Shown here in pieces: positions 38,042 to 47,057 of a stretch of DNA of 64,000 nucleotides. The stretch is taken from the NCBI RefSeq assembly GCF_003671765.1, contig NZ_QPIB01000005.1:244245-308244 (forward strand), given 5' to 3'. The notes beneath the pieces are model-generated. The model ran no database searches, was not told where the DNA came from, and saw only the letters and a list, made by a program, of their open reading frames with translations. Source of the DNA: Xenophilus sp. E41. GTDB taxonomy: Bacteria > Pseudomonadota > Gammaproteobacteria > Burkholderiales > Burkholderiaceae_C. The position numbers and the translations under genes are program-made. The first letter of the stretch is position 1. The number at the start of each line of letters is the position of its first letter.

Positions 38042-38956
38042 GTGAAGTGCATCCCTCAGTTCCTGGCCGCCCTGTGCGGGCTCGCCGGGGCCCTGGCCGT
38101 CCATGCGGCGCAGGTGCCCGTGCTCGCGTCCATCCTGGACGGCGAGGCCACGCTGTTGCGCGAAAGCGGCCGCTTCGCCGTCGCCGAGGGCATGCGCCTG
38201 GACAGCGGTGACATCGTGGAGACCGGCGCCCAGGCGCGGCTGCTGCGCCTGGAGTTCGCCGACGGCACCATCGTCGACCTCGGCCCTGCCACGCGCGCGC
38301 TGGTGGCGCCGCGGCTGGCGGGCAAGGGCGCTGCGGCCCAGTCGCCGCAGCTCTACCTCCTGCAGGGCTGGCTCAAGCTGATCACGCCGGCGGGCGGGAA
38401 GGGCGCGTCGGCGGCGACCGTTCTCACGCCCGCCCATGCCTTGTCGGATGCCGCGGGCCAGCAGGTGGTGTCGAGCGAGCCGGCCGGGCTGCAGGTCTTC
38501 TGCGAGGCGGGCACGGTCACGCTGCAGGAGCGTGCCACCCAGGCGCCGGCACCGGTGCGGCTCAAGGCCGGCGACTACTTCTCGCGGCTGGGCAGCGACA
38601 AGGCGGCCGTGAAGCCGAGGCCCGTGCCGGCCTTCATCCAGGCCGTGCCGCGCAGCTTCCTCGACCCGCTGCCCTCGCGCGCGGCGCTGTTCAAGGACCG
38701 CGAGGTGGTGCCCAAGCGCACGGCCGACCTGGCGTACGGGGACGTGGCGGCCTGGCTTTCGGCCGAACCCGCATTGCGCAGCCATTTCGCCGCAAGGTGG
38801 CGGGCGCTGGCCCGCCGGCCGGACTTCCGTGCCGCTCTGGCCGCGCACATGCGCAGCCATCCGGAGTGGGACCGCATCGTCTTTCCCGAGAAGTACCTGC
38901 CCAAGCGGCCGCCAACGGGCGCGCCCGCGCCCCGGCCGGCCACACCCACCTACTGA
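38042..38956 (+). CDS. Exported FecR-domain protein
   Basis: This protein of about 304 residues has a signal peptide (KCIPQFLAALCGLAGALAVHA) followed by a FecR/LysM-like beta domain: VAEGMRLDSGDIVETGAQAR, LEFADGTIVDLGPATRALV and LLQGWLKLITPA. The C-terminal half ends with a Pro-rich tail (PAPRPATPTY). GTG at 42 of this frame gives the best signal peptide; TTG 38018 and GTG 38030 are alternatives. FecR domains in exported proteins without sigma factor partners usually bind ligands or wall structures. It is the first of three genes with the DUF3365 sensor and kinase. Confidence 0.8.
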   Translation: MKCIPQFLAALCGLAGALAVHAAQVPVLASILDGEATLLRESGRFAVAEGMRLDSGDIVETGAQARLLRLEFADGTIVDLGPATRALVAPRLAGKGAAAQSPQLYLLQGWLKLITPAGGKGASAATVLTPAHALSDAAGQQVVSSEPAGLQVFCEAGTVTLQERATQAPAPVRLKAGDYFSRLGSDKAAVKPRPVPAFIQAVPRSFLDPLPSRAALFKDREVVPKRTADLAYGDVAAWLSAEPALRSHFAARWRALARRPDFRAALAAHMRSHPEWDRIVFPEKYLPKRPPTGAPAPRPATPTY

Positions 38957-38970
38957 CATCGAGCCCTCCG

Positions 38971-39843
38971 ATGAAGCTGCTGCTCAAGTTCAACCTGGTC
39001 TTCCTGCTGGTCTTCGCGCTCGGGCTGGCGGGCGCGGGCTACCTCGCCCGCAACGTGCTGCAGCAGGGGGCGCACGACGAGGTGCTGGACCGCGCCCGCC
39101 TGATCATGGAAAGCGCGGCCGCCGTCAGCACCTACACGGCCACGCAGATCCAGCCCTTGCTGCAGACGCAGATGAAGTACACCTTCCTGCCGCAGTCGGT
39201 GCCGGCCTATTCGTCCACCGAGATGATCAACGCGCTGCGCACCAAGCACCCCGAGTACTCGTACAAGCCGGCCATGCTCAACCCCACCAACCCGCGCGAC
39301 CGCGCGCAGGACTGGGAGGAGGACGTCATCGCGCGTTTCGCGCAGCAGTCGGAGCTGGCGGAATTCGTCGGTCGTCGCGACACCGCCTCGGGCCCGGCGC
39401 TGTACATCGCCCGCCCGATCCGCATCAGCAACCCGGTCTGCCTGAGCTGCCACAGCACGCCCGGCGCCGCCCCGGCGCCGATGCTCGAGAAGTACGGCCC
39501 GTCCAACGGCTTCGGGTGGAAGCTCAACGAGGTGCTGGGCGCGCAGGTGGTGTCGGTGCCCATGTCGGTGCCCTTCGATCGGGCCGACAAGGCCTTCGGC
39601 GTGGTGATGGCCTCGCTGGCGGGCGTTTTCGTGCTGATCGGCCTGACGCTCAACCTCATGCTCTGGAAGCTCGTGATCCAGCCCGTGACGCGGCTGTCGG
39701 CGCTGACCGACCGCGTGAGCATGGGCGAGCTGGACGCACCGGAGTTCACCGTCCGCTCGAAGGACGAGATCGGCGTGCTGTCGGACTCCTTCGCGCGCAT
39801 GCGCAAGAGCCTCGTGCATGCCATGAAGCTGCTGGACGCCTGA
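38971..39843 (+). CDS. DUF3365 (Tll0287-like) c-haem sensor with HAMP domain
   Basis: This 290-residue membrane protein has TM1 at about 7-26 (NLVFLLVFALGLAGAGYLA), a periplasmic DUF3365/Tll0287-like PAS-fold domain (about 35-200) with the haem-attachment motif NPVCLSCHSTPG (CxxCH near 157-161), TM2 near 213-232 (VVMASLAGVFVLIGLTLNLM) and a HAMP domain ending the protein. No kinase, cyclase or methyl-accepting domain follows the HAMP, so the output must be another protein; the Ser/Thr kinase 19 bp downstream is the obvious candidate. A redox or gas sensing role is inferred from the c-haem. Confidence 0.87.
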   Translation: MKLLLKFNLVFLLVFALGLAGAGYLARNVLQQGAHDEVLDRARLIMESAAAVSTYTATQIQPLLQTQMKYTFLPQSVPAYSSTEMINALRTKHPEYSYKPAMLNPTNPRDRAQDWEEDVIARFAQQSELAEFVGRRDTASGPALYIARPIRISNPVCLSCHSTPGAAPAPMLEKYGPSNGFGWKLNEVLGAQVVSVPMSVPFDRADKAFGVVMASLAGVFVLIGLTLNLMLWKLVIQPVTRLSALTDRVSMGELDAPEFTVRSKDEIGVLSDSFARMRKSLVHAMKLLDA

Positions 39844-39862
39844 GCCTCTCCGATCGCCGCGC

Positions 39863-41272
39863 ATGGAGCACCCGAAGCGCCTGGGCAAATACGACATCGT
39901 CCAGGTGCTGGGCGAGGGCGCCATGGGCGTGGTCTACCAGGGCCACGACCCAGGCATCGACCGCCCGGTGGCGATCAAGACCATCCGCAAGGCGCTGCTG
40001 CAGGCCGACGGCGGCATCGACCTGGCGGGGCGCTTTCGCAACGAGGCCAAGGCCGTGGGCCGGCTGTCGCATCCGGGCATCGTCGCCATCTACGAGTACG
40101 GCGAGGATGACACCACCGCCTTCATCGCCATGGAGTACGTGCAGGGGCGCGACCTGGCGCAGGTGCTGGGCGCCACGCCGCGCCTGCCCGAGGGCACCGT
40201 CATCCGCTTCATGCAGCAGCTGCTGGATGCGCTGACCTGTGCGCACCGCGCCGGCGTGTGGCACCGCGACATCAAGCCGGCCAACCTGGTCGTCACCACC
40301 GACGGGCTGCTCAAGGTGACGGACTTCGGCATCGCGCGCATCGAGTCGGCGGCGCTCACGCAGGTGGCCGCCACCATCGGCACGCCGGGCTACATGGCGC
40401 CGGAGCAGTACCTGGGCGAGGCGATCGACCACCGCATCGACCTCTTCGCCGCCGGCGTGCTGCTGTATCGCATGCTCACCGGCCGCTCGCCCTTCGCGGC
40501 CGAGTCGGCCGAGGCCGTGATGTACCGGGTGCTGAACAAGGAGCCCGAGCCGCCCTCGCAGATCCCGGGCCTGTCGGTGTCCGCGTCCTTCGATCCGATC
40601 GTGGCGCGCGCCCTGGCCAAGGCGCCGCAGACCCGCTTCGCCAGTGCGCAGGAGTTCCGAGATGCGCTGGCCGAGCGCAGCGCGCTGCACATCGGCACGG
40701 CCGCCGACGACGCGACCGTGGTCGCCTCGCTGCACCTGCCGCTTCGGCGGGCAGACGGGCATGCGCCCTCGGGCGCCGCCAGCCGGCCGGGTTCGGCCGC
40801 GCCCTCGCGCTGGGACGCAGCCAGCCTGGCGCCCATGGAAGCGGCCCTCACGCGCTTCATGGGCCCGATGGCGCGCGTGCTGGTGCGCGAGGCCGCACGC
40901 ACCGCCACCGACCTGGGCGCCCTGCAGGACGCGCTGAGCCAGCACATTCCCGATGCGGCCGACCGGGCGCGCTTCATGACCCTGCTCGGCGGGCCGGGCA
41001 GCAGCCTCGGCAATGCGGCGCGTGCCACCGGCGGCAGCGCCGGCTTCGGTTCCGGCGGCGCGGCGGTGCAGGCCCCCATCGGCACGGACGTGGTCGAGCA
41101 TGCGCGCCTCGCGCTGTCGCGCGAGCTGGGGCCCATCGCGAGGTTCATGCTGAAGAAGGCGCTGGCCGAGGCGCGCTCGCCGCAGCACCTGCACGAGCTG
41201 CTGGCGCAGCAGCTCGACGACCCGGCGCAGCGGGCAAGGTTGCTGGACGCGCTGCGGCGCAAACCGGTGTGA
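39863..41272 (+). CDS. Serine/threonine protein kinase with two C-terminal repeats
   Basis: This 469-residue Hanks-type kinase has the glycine loop LGEGAMGVVYQGHD near 16, the ATP lysine in PVAIKTIRK (K near 39), catalytic loop HRDIKPANL near 133, DFG near 155 and the activation segment GTPGYMAPEQYLGE near 173. All catalytic residues are present. There is no transmembrane helix. The C-terminal part holds two related about 47-residue helical units (near 326-373 and 415-462) sharing LxRxxGPxAR...A...LxxxLxxxIxDxAxRARxLxxL. It is the last gene of the FecR/DUF3365/kinase trio and is soluble, so it may interact with the HAMP of the sensor. Confidence 0.92.
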   Translation: MEHPKRLGKYDIVQVLGEGAMGVVYQGHDPGIDRPVAIKTIRKALLQADGGIDLAGRFRNEAKAVGRLSHPGIVAIYEYGEDDTTAFIAMEYVQGRDLAQVLGATPRLPEGTVIRFMQQLLDALTCAHRAGVWHRDIKPANLVVTTDGLLKVTDFGIARIESAALTQVAATIGTPGYMAPEQYLGEAIDHRIDLFAAGVLLYRMLTGRSPFAAESAEAVMYRVLNKEPEPPSQIPGLSVSASFDPIVARALAKAPQTRFASAQEFRDALAERSALHIGTAADDATVVASLHLPLRRADGHAPSGAASRPGSAAPSRWDAASLAPMEAALTRFMGPMARVLVREAARTATDLGALQDALSQHIPDAADRARFMTLLGGPGSSLGNAARATGGSAGFGSGGAAVQAPIGTDVVEHARLALSRELGPIARFMLKKALAEARSPQHLHELLAQQLDDPAQRARLLDALRRKPV

Positions 41273-41277
41273 CGGGC

Positions 41278-41772
41278 TCAGTTGATCCGTGCGTTGGTGT
41301 ATCGCATGCCCTGGAAGCGGCTGCCGGTGAAGTTCACCGTTTCGCCGTGCAAGCCATCGGCGGTGATCCCCACGCCAGTGCATGAGAGCAGTCGGAGGTC
41401 CTTCCAGCGGCCCTGGTCGAAATTCAATCTGTTCCAGGTGCAGCCCATGAAGCTGCAATGGAAGAGCTTGCAGTTCGCCAACTGGCCGTCATCGAAGTTG
41501 CAGCCGATGAACTTACAGCCATTGATCGCGATACCCCGCATATCGCAACCTGCGAAGGTGCAATTCGTGAACTGGCACGTGGACCAGACCGCATCGAGAA
41601 ACTTGGTGGCCGAAAAGCTGCTGCCGCTGAATGTGCTCGCCGAGAAGGCGATGCCGCTCAGGTCCAGACCGGCGTAGGTGTTACCGTCGCTTTCGCCGGC
41701 AACGCACGCTGGCGCGCCGCCCTGGCCCTTGCGCCATTGGTCGTGTTCCAGGATGAGGGGTTGCGCCGCCAT
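41278..41772 (-). CDS. Pentapeptide-repeat protein next to VgrG fragment
   Basis: This 164-residue protein is mostly degenerate A(D/N)LxX-type five-residue repeats between about 35 and 125 (TYAGLDLSGIAFSASTFSGS, FTNCTFAGCDMRGIAINGCK), rich in Cys, Asn and Phe and predicted to form a right-handed beta helix. Such proteins commonly sit beside VgrG in type VI secretion loci and may be effectors, adaptors or immunity-like proteins. It starts 3 bp past the stop of the VgrG-like gene. Local base composition is more AT-rich than the surroundings, a hint of transfer. Confidence 0.82.
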   Translation of the reverse strand: MAAQPLILEHDQWRKGQGGAPACVAGESDGNTYAGLDLSGIAFSASTFSGSSFSATKFLDAVWSTCQFTNCTFAGCDMRGIAINGCKFIGCNFDDGQLANCKLFHCSFMGCTWNRLNFDQGRWKDLRLLSCTGVGITADGLHGETVNFTGSRFQGMRYTNARIN

Positions 41773-41774
41773 GA

Positions 41775-42992
41775 TCAGATCACGTAGGGCCGGGCGTGCA
41801 GCGTCTTGCGGTACGCCTCGTCGGGCGGGCACAGTGCGCACACCATCGCCCCTTCGGGGTCGCGCAAGTTCACTACCAGCGCCGGTTCGTTGCTTTCCCA
41901 CACCGCGATCGTGGCCAGGCTGAGGGCTGCGTTCATGCTGGCGGCACCCAGTTCACCGCCCAGGCATTGCTCCAATCGGAATCCAGTGCCTGTGCTCAGC
42001 CATCCCACCTGGGGGTCCACCCTGGCGAGACACCGCGCCAACAGGCCGGCGGCCTCGCCCGTTATCGCCGCGCTATAGAACAGGCGCCGAGGCGGCTTTT
42101 GGAGCAGGGCCGGATGCCCAAGCACCTTGCGCAGCGCGCTTTCCAATGCGTCGGCCTGTTGGCTGAGGTCGGCTTTGGGCCTCGTGTAGTCGTAGTCGCG
42201 GGTGGTATAGCGCCCGCTGGTGAGCTGGTTGTGTGGCGCGAAGGCGTGGATGTATTCGGCGTCCACCTTCCAGCCCGGCGGGTGGTAGTCGACCTGGCGG
42301 TAGGCCTCGCTGGGGTTGGCGCGGTGCGCGCCCATGTTGTCGATGAGCACCAGCCGATGCTTGCCCTCGGAGTGCTCGAAGAAGTAGTTGATGCCCCATT
42401 CCTGGCACAGGCGCTCGAAGAACTGGAAGTCGGTCTCGTTGTACTGGGTCTGGTAGTCGCGTGCCGGGTAGGCGTCGATCAGGCGCTTGTCGACCGGGAA
42501 GGGGTAGTCGGCGAACAGTTCGTCAAGGATGTCGACGACGGTCTTGTTCTGGAAGATCTTGCAGTCGGTGCTGAGGGTGGCCAGGTGCAGCCAGGGGCGC
42601 AGGGTCAGTTTGTACTGAACGTGCCGACCCTCTTCGCCCCAAAGCTGCGCATCGGTGATGAGGGCACTGATCTCGCGCACGCCGGCGCCGATGCGGTCGG
42701 TACTGGGGCCGATGCCGCCGGGCATGAATTCGCCGGCGCCTTCGAGTTCAATGGAGCAGGAGATCTCGCGGCCGATGAAGTCATCCAGGTTGAAGTCCGC
42801 CGCGCCGGACGCACCGAGGTTCAGCGCGTCGGGCGTCTTCAGCAGCAGTTCGTATGCAAACAGGCTGTTGATGCCCTCGCGGCCTGACAGGCGTACCGGC
42901 TCGAGGGCTGGGCTCCCGAGGTGCTGAGGGATTGCATCGCTCTGGATTTGAAGCGTGCGCGTACGCACGCCGTTGACGGCAATCATGACCAT
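41775..42992 (-). CDS. Shortened VgrG-like protein with unrelated C-terminus
   Basis: This 405-residue protein has residues 1 to about 278 matching the gp27-like N-terminal part of type VI Vgr[89 protein letters not shown] and [18 protein letters not shown]. The gp5-like OB fold and needle are absent. From about 280 the sequence changes to a roughly 125-residue segment ([40 protein letters not shown]) that resembles the C-terminal portion of the thiolase/ketosynthase-like proteins found in some T6SS clusters. It is probably a deletion fusion and not a functional spike. Confidence 0.75.
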   Translation of the reverse strand: MVMIAVNGVRTRTLQIQSDAIPQHLGSPALEPVRLSGREGINSLFAYELLLKTPDALNLGASGAADFNLDDFIGREISCSIELEGAGEFMPGGIGPSTDRIGAGVREISALITDAQLWGEEGRHVQYKLTLRPWLHLATLSTDCKIFQNKTVVDILDELFADYPFPVDKRLIDAYPARDYQTQYNETDFQFFERLCQEWGINYFFEHSEGKHRLVLIDNMGAHRANPSEAYRQVDYHPPGWKVDAEYIHAFAPHNQLTSGRYTTRDYDYTRPKADLSQQADALESALRKVLGHPALLQKPPRRLFYSAAITGEAAGLLARCLARVDPQVGWLSTGTGFRLEQCLGGELGAASMNAALSLATIAVWESNEPALVVNLRDPEGAMVCALCPPDEAYRKTLHARPYVI

Positions 42993-43356
42993 TGATCTCC
43001 CTGAAACGTTCTCGATGCAGCGGTGCCATGGGCGGCCGCCGTGTCAAGGCATGCTAGCCAGCACTGCAGGCCACAAGCCTTACCGATGTGACATCGGTCA
43101 CAGCAGGGGCCGAATTGCTCTACCCACTTCGGAGTACGGCGGATCGTTCCGGTTTGTGACGGCGATCTGTGCGACCGGCAGGCGACGGACGAGAGTCGGG
43201 CAGTGGCGCCCGTCCTGCCCTCGGCGTCCAGGTTGGAACCGACAGCGATCCGTGGATGCGCCGATTGCGACTTCGACGTGGTGTGCGCATGCTGACGCTT
43301 GGCCCTGCGCCGCCGCGGTGGCCGATGTCCATCCACACCGACCCAGAGACTGCCGC
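42993..43356. other. Intergenic region with a 17-bp palindrome
   Basis: This 364-base gap lies between the divergent VgrG-like and crotonase genes. The only structure I see is ACCGATGTGACATCGGT at 43082-43098 (perfect 8-bp arms around one base), a possible operator about 90 bp upstream of the VgrG-like gene. The open frame that runs through it in phase with the crotonase has no family similarity before the crotonase start and is not called. Confidence 0.5.
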
Positions 43357-44277
43357 ATGCCCACCTTCGACACCCTCACCATCGCCCAGGACCCGGCCCA
43401 GCCGCGCATCGCGCGCCTGGTGCTCAACCGCCCGGAGCGCCTGAACGCGATCGCCGAGTCCACACCTGGCGAGATCCGCCGCGCCGTCGAGTGGGCGCAG
43501 GCCGTGGACGAGGTGCACGTGATCGTGGTGGAGGGTGCCGGCCGCGCCTTCTGCGCCGGCTACGACCTGACGGACTACGCCGAGGGCCAGGCCGGCGAGC
43601 ATCCCTGCTGGCAGGAGAAGACGCCGTGGGACCCGATGCTCGACTACGCCGCCATGAAGAAGAACACCGAGGACTTCATGGCCCTGTGGCGCTGCCCCAA
43701 GCCGACCATCGCCAAGGTGCACGGTTACGCCGTGGCGGGCGGCAGCGACATCGCGCTCAGCTGCGACCTCCTGGTGATGGCCGAGGACGCGCGCATCGGC
43801 TACATGCCCACGCGCGTGTGGGGTTGCCCGACCACGGCGATGTGGACCTACCGCCTGGGCGCGATGCGGGCCAAGCAGCTGATGTTCACCGGCGACACCA
43901 TCGACGGGCGGCAGGCGGCCGAATGGGGCCTGGCCAACGCGGCCGTGCCGGCCGAGGCGCTGGAAGCCGAGACCATGGCGCTGGCGGCGCGCATCGCCGG
44001 GGTGCCGCGCAGCCACCTGGCGATGCACAAGCTGGTGGTCAACCAGGTGTGGCTGTCGATGGGGCTCGAACAGACGCAGATGTTCGCCACCGTGTTCGAC
44101 GGCATCACGCGCCACAACCCCGAGGGCATGTGGTTCCGCAGGCATGCCGAGGTCGAGGGCTTCAAGAGTGCGGTGCAGTGGCGCGACAGCGGCCGTCCGA
44201 TCCCCGAGGGCGACGAGGCGAGGGCGCTCATCGTCGAGCTCGAGGCGCGGCTGGCCGGGCAGCGCCGCGCGGGCTGA
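43357..44277 (+). CDS. Enoyl-CoA hydratase/isomerase (crotonase) family protein
   Basis: This 306-residue crotonase-fold protein has [19 protein letters not shown] near residue 22, the oxyanion-hole strand [20 protein letters not shown] near 50 and [20 protein letters not shown] (second oxyanion Gly) near 115. [18 protein letters not shown] follows in place of the usual glutamate-bearing GxxPGxG segment. It is somewhat longer than classic EchA (about 260) because of an insertion near 70-100 ([16 protein letters not shown]). Substrate unknown. It converges with the esterase gene and is not clearly part of an operon. The ATG at 43357 is used. Confidence 0.88.
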   Translation: MPTFDTLTIAQDPAQPRIARLVLNRPERLNAIAESTPGEIRRAVEWAQAVDEVHVIVVEGAGRAFCAGYDLTDYAEGQAGEHPCWQEKTPWDPMLDYAAMKKNTEDFMALWRCPKPTIAKVHGYAVAGGSDIALSCDLLVMAEDARIGYMPTRVWGCPTTAMWTYRLGAMRAKQLMFTGDTIDGRQAAEWGLANAAVPAEALEAETMALAARIAGVPRSHLAMHKLVVNQVWLSMGLEQTQMFATVFDGITRHNPEGMWFRRHAEVEGFKSAVQWRDSGRPIPEGDEARALIVELEARLAGQRRAG

Positions 44278-44289
44278 ACGCCTGCGCGC

Positions 44290-46050
44290 TCAGCGCACCC
44301 GAATCGCCGTGCGCTGCAGGTCGGCGTCGAAGACCAGCCGGGCGGGCCAAGCGGCCCATGTGGCGCCCACGCCGGCGTCGTTGGGGTCGCCGTGCCGGGC
44401 GAACGCGCCGAGGCTGCGCATCATCGCCCGGGACAGCGCCTGCCGCCCCGGCGCGTTGGCACGCGTGAACATGAAGCGCGAATACAGCGAGGGGCCGAAG
44501 TTGCCGAAGACGAAGGGCAGGTCGAAGGTGTGGGCGGCGCCGAAGATCCGGTCCAGCGGCGGCGGCAGGCGGTCCCACTCGAACTCGTAGGCCCAGACGG
44601 CCTGCTGTCGCGTGCGCAGGGCGTTGAGCATGTCGTCGCGGATGGCGGAGAACCACAGCGCATCGAGCTGGCGTGCCCGCGTGTCGAAGCCGGTGCCGGG
44701 CGTATCGACCGGCAGGTAGGCGGGCGGGATCCACTGCGCCAGCGTGGTCTGCGGCGGCGCCTCGGGGTCGTAGCGCGCGGCGAGCGAGAAGACGGCCCCG
44801 TCGTCCAGCAGCCGGCCACTGGTGCCGCCCAGCGGGGGGCTGAGGGCGAAGAGCTGCGGGAACAGCTTGGTCTCGTCGCGCGTGTGGCCGGCCAGCACCG
44901 GCATGCGCAGGTAGTGGCCGGCGCGCACGGCCGCGATCGGGTCGTTCGCAAGCACCCAGCCGTCGGGGATCGGGTTGCTGGCCGCCATGCCGCGCGCCGC
45001 CAGCCGCGTGCGCACCACCTGCAGCAGGGCGTCCGGCGACTGGCTGCGCAGCCAGGCCGCCGTGCGACCTGAGCCGGCATCCGCTTCCCACTGCCGCGCC
45101 TGCGTGGCGTCGGCCGTCTGCCGGCCGGCGACCAGGGACTCGTGCACCAGCGCCTCGCCGCGTGCGGCCCAGACGGGAGCCGGCAGCACCGCCGGAATGC
45201 CGCCCGCCGGCAGCGATGCCGCGGTCGACAGACCGCCGCTGAGCGCGGCGAGCCGGTGGAAGAGCGGACGGCCGCGCGCCACCAGCATGGGCGAGGTGAG
45301 CAGCGCATAGACGTTCACGGCACCGGCCGACTGGCCCATCAGCGTCACGCGCTCCGGATCGCCGCCGAAGGCGGGCGCATTGGCGGCGACGAACTCGAGC
45401 GCCTTCACGATGTCCAGCAGCGCGAAGTTGCCCGAGTCCTCCTCGCGCCGGCCGGTCTTGAGCGCCTTGGCGTCGAGGAAGCCGAAGATGCCGAGCCGGT
45501 AGTTGACCGTGACGACCACCGCGTCCTCTTGCCGGGCGAGCGCCGCGCCGTCGTACACCGGGTCAGCGGTGTAGCCGGTGATGTTGCTGCCGCCGTGCAC
45601 GAACACGATCACCGGCCGCGGCGCGCTCGCGCGCGAGGCCGGGGTCCAGATGTTGAGGTACAGGCAGTCCTCGTCGCCCACGGTGCGGCCGAGCGAACTG
45701 CCGACCGTCTCGTCGTAGCGGTTGTTCAGCCCCGGGCCGTAGAGGCGCTGGGTCTGCACGCAGGCGGGCGCGAAGGCGCGTGCGGCGCGCGGTGCGGCCC
45801 ACGGTTGCGGATCGCGCGGCGCGCGCCAGCGCAGCTCGCCGACCGGCGGCTGGGCATAAGGCACGCCCTTCCAGCTCCAGGTGCCGCTGGCGGCCGAGTC
45901 GTCGTTGCCCAGCACGGGGCCCCAGGTGGTCTGGCGCTGCATTGGCGCGTCGCCCGCGCCGGGCGCCGCGCAGCCGGCGAGGCACAGCGCGAGCAGCGCG
46001 GCCGCGACGGCGGGCCAGGCGCGGCCCTTGCGTGGGAGCGTCGCCATCAT
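44290..46050 (-). CDS. Lipoprotein carboxylesterase (type-B, COesterase family)
   Basis: This 586-residue carboxylesterase/lipase of the cholinesterase-like fold has a lipoprotein signal with lipobox LAGC (Cys27, ALLALCLAGCAAPG). Next come KGVPYAQPPVGELRWR near 60, the EDCLYLNIWTP motif near 127, the oxyanion VIVFVHGGSN near 146 and the nucleophile elbow VTLMGQSAGAVNVYALL near 235; His lies in a C-terminal HTFDLPFVFGNFGPS segment. It is therefore expected on the outer or inner membrane, facing the periplasm. The ATG overlaps the Bug-protein stop (ATGA), so both are co-translated; together they suggest uptake of an ester hydrolysed in the periplasm. Confidence 0.9.
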   Translation of the reverse strand: MMATLPRKGRAWPAVAAALLALCLAGCAAPGAGDAPMQRQTTWGPVLGNDDSAASGTWSWKGVPYAQPPVGELRWRAPRDPQPWAAPRAARAFAPACVQTQRLYGPGLNNRYDETVGSSLGRTVGDEDCLYLNIWTPASRASAPRPVIVFVHGGSNITGYTADPVYDGAALARQEDAVVVTVNYRLGIFGFLDAKALKTGRREEDSGNFALLDIVKALEFVAANAPAFGGDPERVTLMGQSAGAVNVYALLTSPMLVARGRPLFHRLAALSGGLSTAASLPAGGIPAVLPAPVWAARGEALVHESLVAGRQTADATQARQWEADAGSGRTAAWLRSQSPDALLQVVRTRLAARGMAASNPIPDGWVLANDPIAAVRAGHYLRMPVLAGHTRDETKLFPQLFALSPPLGGTSGRLLDDGAVFSLAARYDPEAPPQTTLAQWIPPAYLPVDTPGTGFDTRARQLDALWFSAIRDDMLNALRTRQQAVWAYEFEWDRLPPPLDRIFGAAHTFDLPFVFGNFGPSLYSRFMFTRANAPGRQALSRAMMRSLGAFARHGDPNDAGVGATWAAWPARLVFDADLQRTAIRVR

Positions 46051-47024
46051 TCCGCCGTGATGTTGGCAGCCTGGATGATCTGGGCCCACTTGCGCGTCTC
46101 GCTGGTGATGAAGGCGCTGAACTCCGCGGGCGTGCCGCCGCGCAGCTGCAGGCCGGCGGCCTCGGCCTTGCGCCGCACGTCCGCGTCGGCCAGCGCAGTC
46201 TTCAATTCGGCATGGATGCGCGCCACCACGTCTGCAGGCGTCCCCGCCGGTGCCAGCATGCCGTACCAGCCGTAGCCGACGACGGTGGGCAGGCCCTGTT
46301 CGCGCAGCGTCGGCGCATCGGGGTACAGCGGCGTGCGCTCCTCGTTCGCCACCCCCAGCACGCGCAGCTTACCGGCCTGGATGTGCGGCACCGCGGTGGA
46401 AATCGCCGTCAGCGTGGCGTCGATGCGGCCGGCCAGCAGCTCGGTGTAGGCGGGCGCGTCGCCGCGGTACTGCACCACGATGCCCTTGGCGCCGGCGGCG
46501 CGCAGCAGCAGCTCGGCCGTGAGGTGCGGTGCCGAGCCGGCCCCGGGCGAGCCGAAGGTCGCGCCCTTGGGGCTCGCCTTGGCGTGCTGGATGAACTCGG
46601 CCAGCGTCTTGTAGGGCGCCTGGGCGTTCACCACGAGGAACAGCGGCGCGATGGCCGTGCTGCCGATGGCGGCGAAGCTCTTGTGCACGTCGTAGGGCAG
46701 GTCCTTGTACAGCGCCTCGCCGATGGCGATGGGAGCGGCCGCGTGCAGCAGCGTGTAGCCGTCGGGCGCAGCCTTGGCCACGTAGTCGTTGGCGATGCGC
46801 GTGCCGGCGCCGGCCTTGTTCTCCACCACCACGCTCTGGCCCAGGCGGCGCGAGAGGAAGTCGCCGAGCACCCGGGTGAGGATGTCGTTCGAGCCGCCGG
46901 CGCCATAGGGCGACACGAGGCGGATCGGCCGCGCGGGCCAGGCCTGCGCCGAGGCGGGCAGGCTCCAGGGCAGGGCGAGCCCGGCGGCGGCCGAGGCGAG
47001 CAGATGGCGTCGGTTCATGGGCAT
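46047..47024 (-). CDS. Bug/TctC-family periplasmic binding protein
   Basis: This 325-residue tripartite tricarboxylate-type (Bug) solute-binding protein has a Tat/Sec-like signal (NRRHLLASAAAGLALPWSL), then WPARPIRLVSPYGAGGSNDI, VVVENKAGAGTRIANDYVA, PDGYTLLHAAAPIAI and GYGWYGMLAPAGTPADVV, all typical of the family. Betaproteobacteria have many orphan Bug proteins whose ligands are carboxylates or aromatic acids. No TctAB membrane genes are here. It is embedded in the CoA transferase-DUF1254-Bug-esterase operon. Confidence 0.93.
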   Translation of the reverse strand: MPMNRRHLLASAAAGLALPWSLPASAQAWPARPIRLVSPYGAGGSNDILTRVLGDFLSRRLGQSVVVENKAGAGTRIANDYVAKAAPDGYTLLHAAAPIAIGEALYKDLPYDVHKSFAAIGSTAIAPLFLVVNAQAPYKTLAEFIQHAKASPKGATFGSPGAGSAPHLTAELLLRAAGAKGIVVQYRGDAPAYTELLAGRIDATLTAISTAVPHIQAGKLRVLGVANEERTPLYPDAPTLREQGLPTVVGYGWYGMLAPAGTPADVVARIHAELKTALADADVRRKAEAAGLQLRGGTPAEFSAFITSETRKWAQIIQAANITAE

Positions 47025-47057
47025 GGTCTCTTGTCTCCGTCTTGTTGAAATCGTGCG

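Noticed and set aside
41278..42992. A functioning type VI secretion locus
   Set aside because: No tss core genes, PAAR or Hcp are present in the window; only a shortened VgrG and a pentapeptide-repeat gene are seen.
42955..43356. Crotonase frame starting 134 codons earlier
   Set aside because: The upstream part has no similarity to the family, is Cys/Arg/Pro-rich and crosses the 17-bp palindrome; the ATG at 43357 matches family starts.
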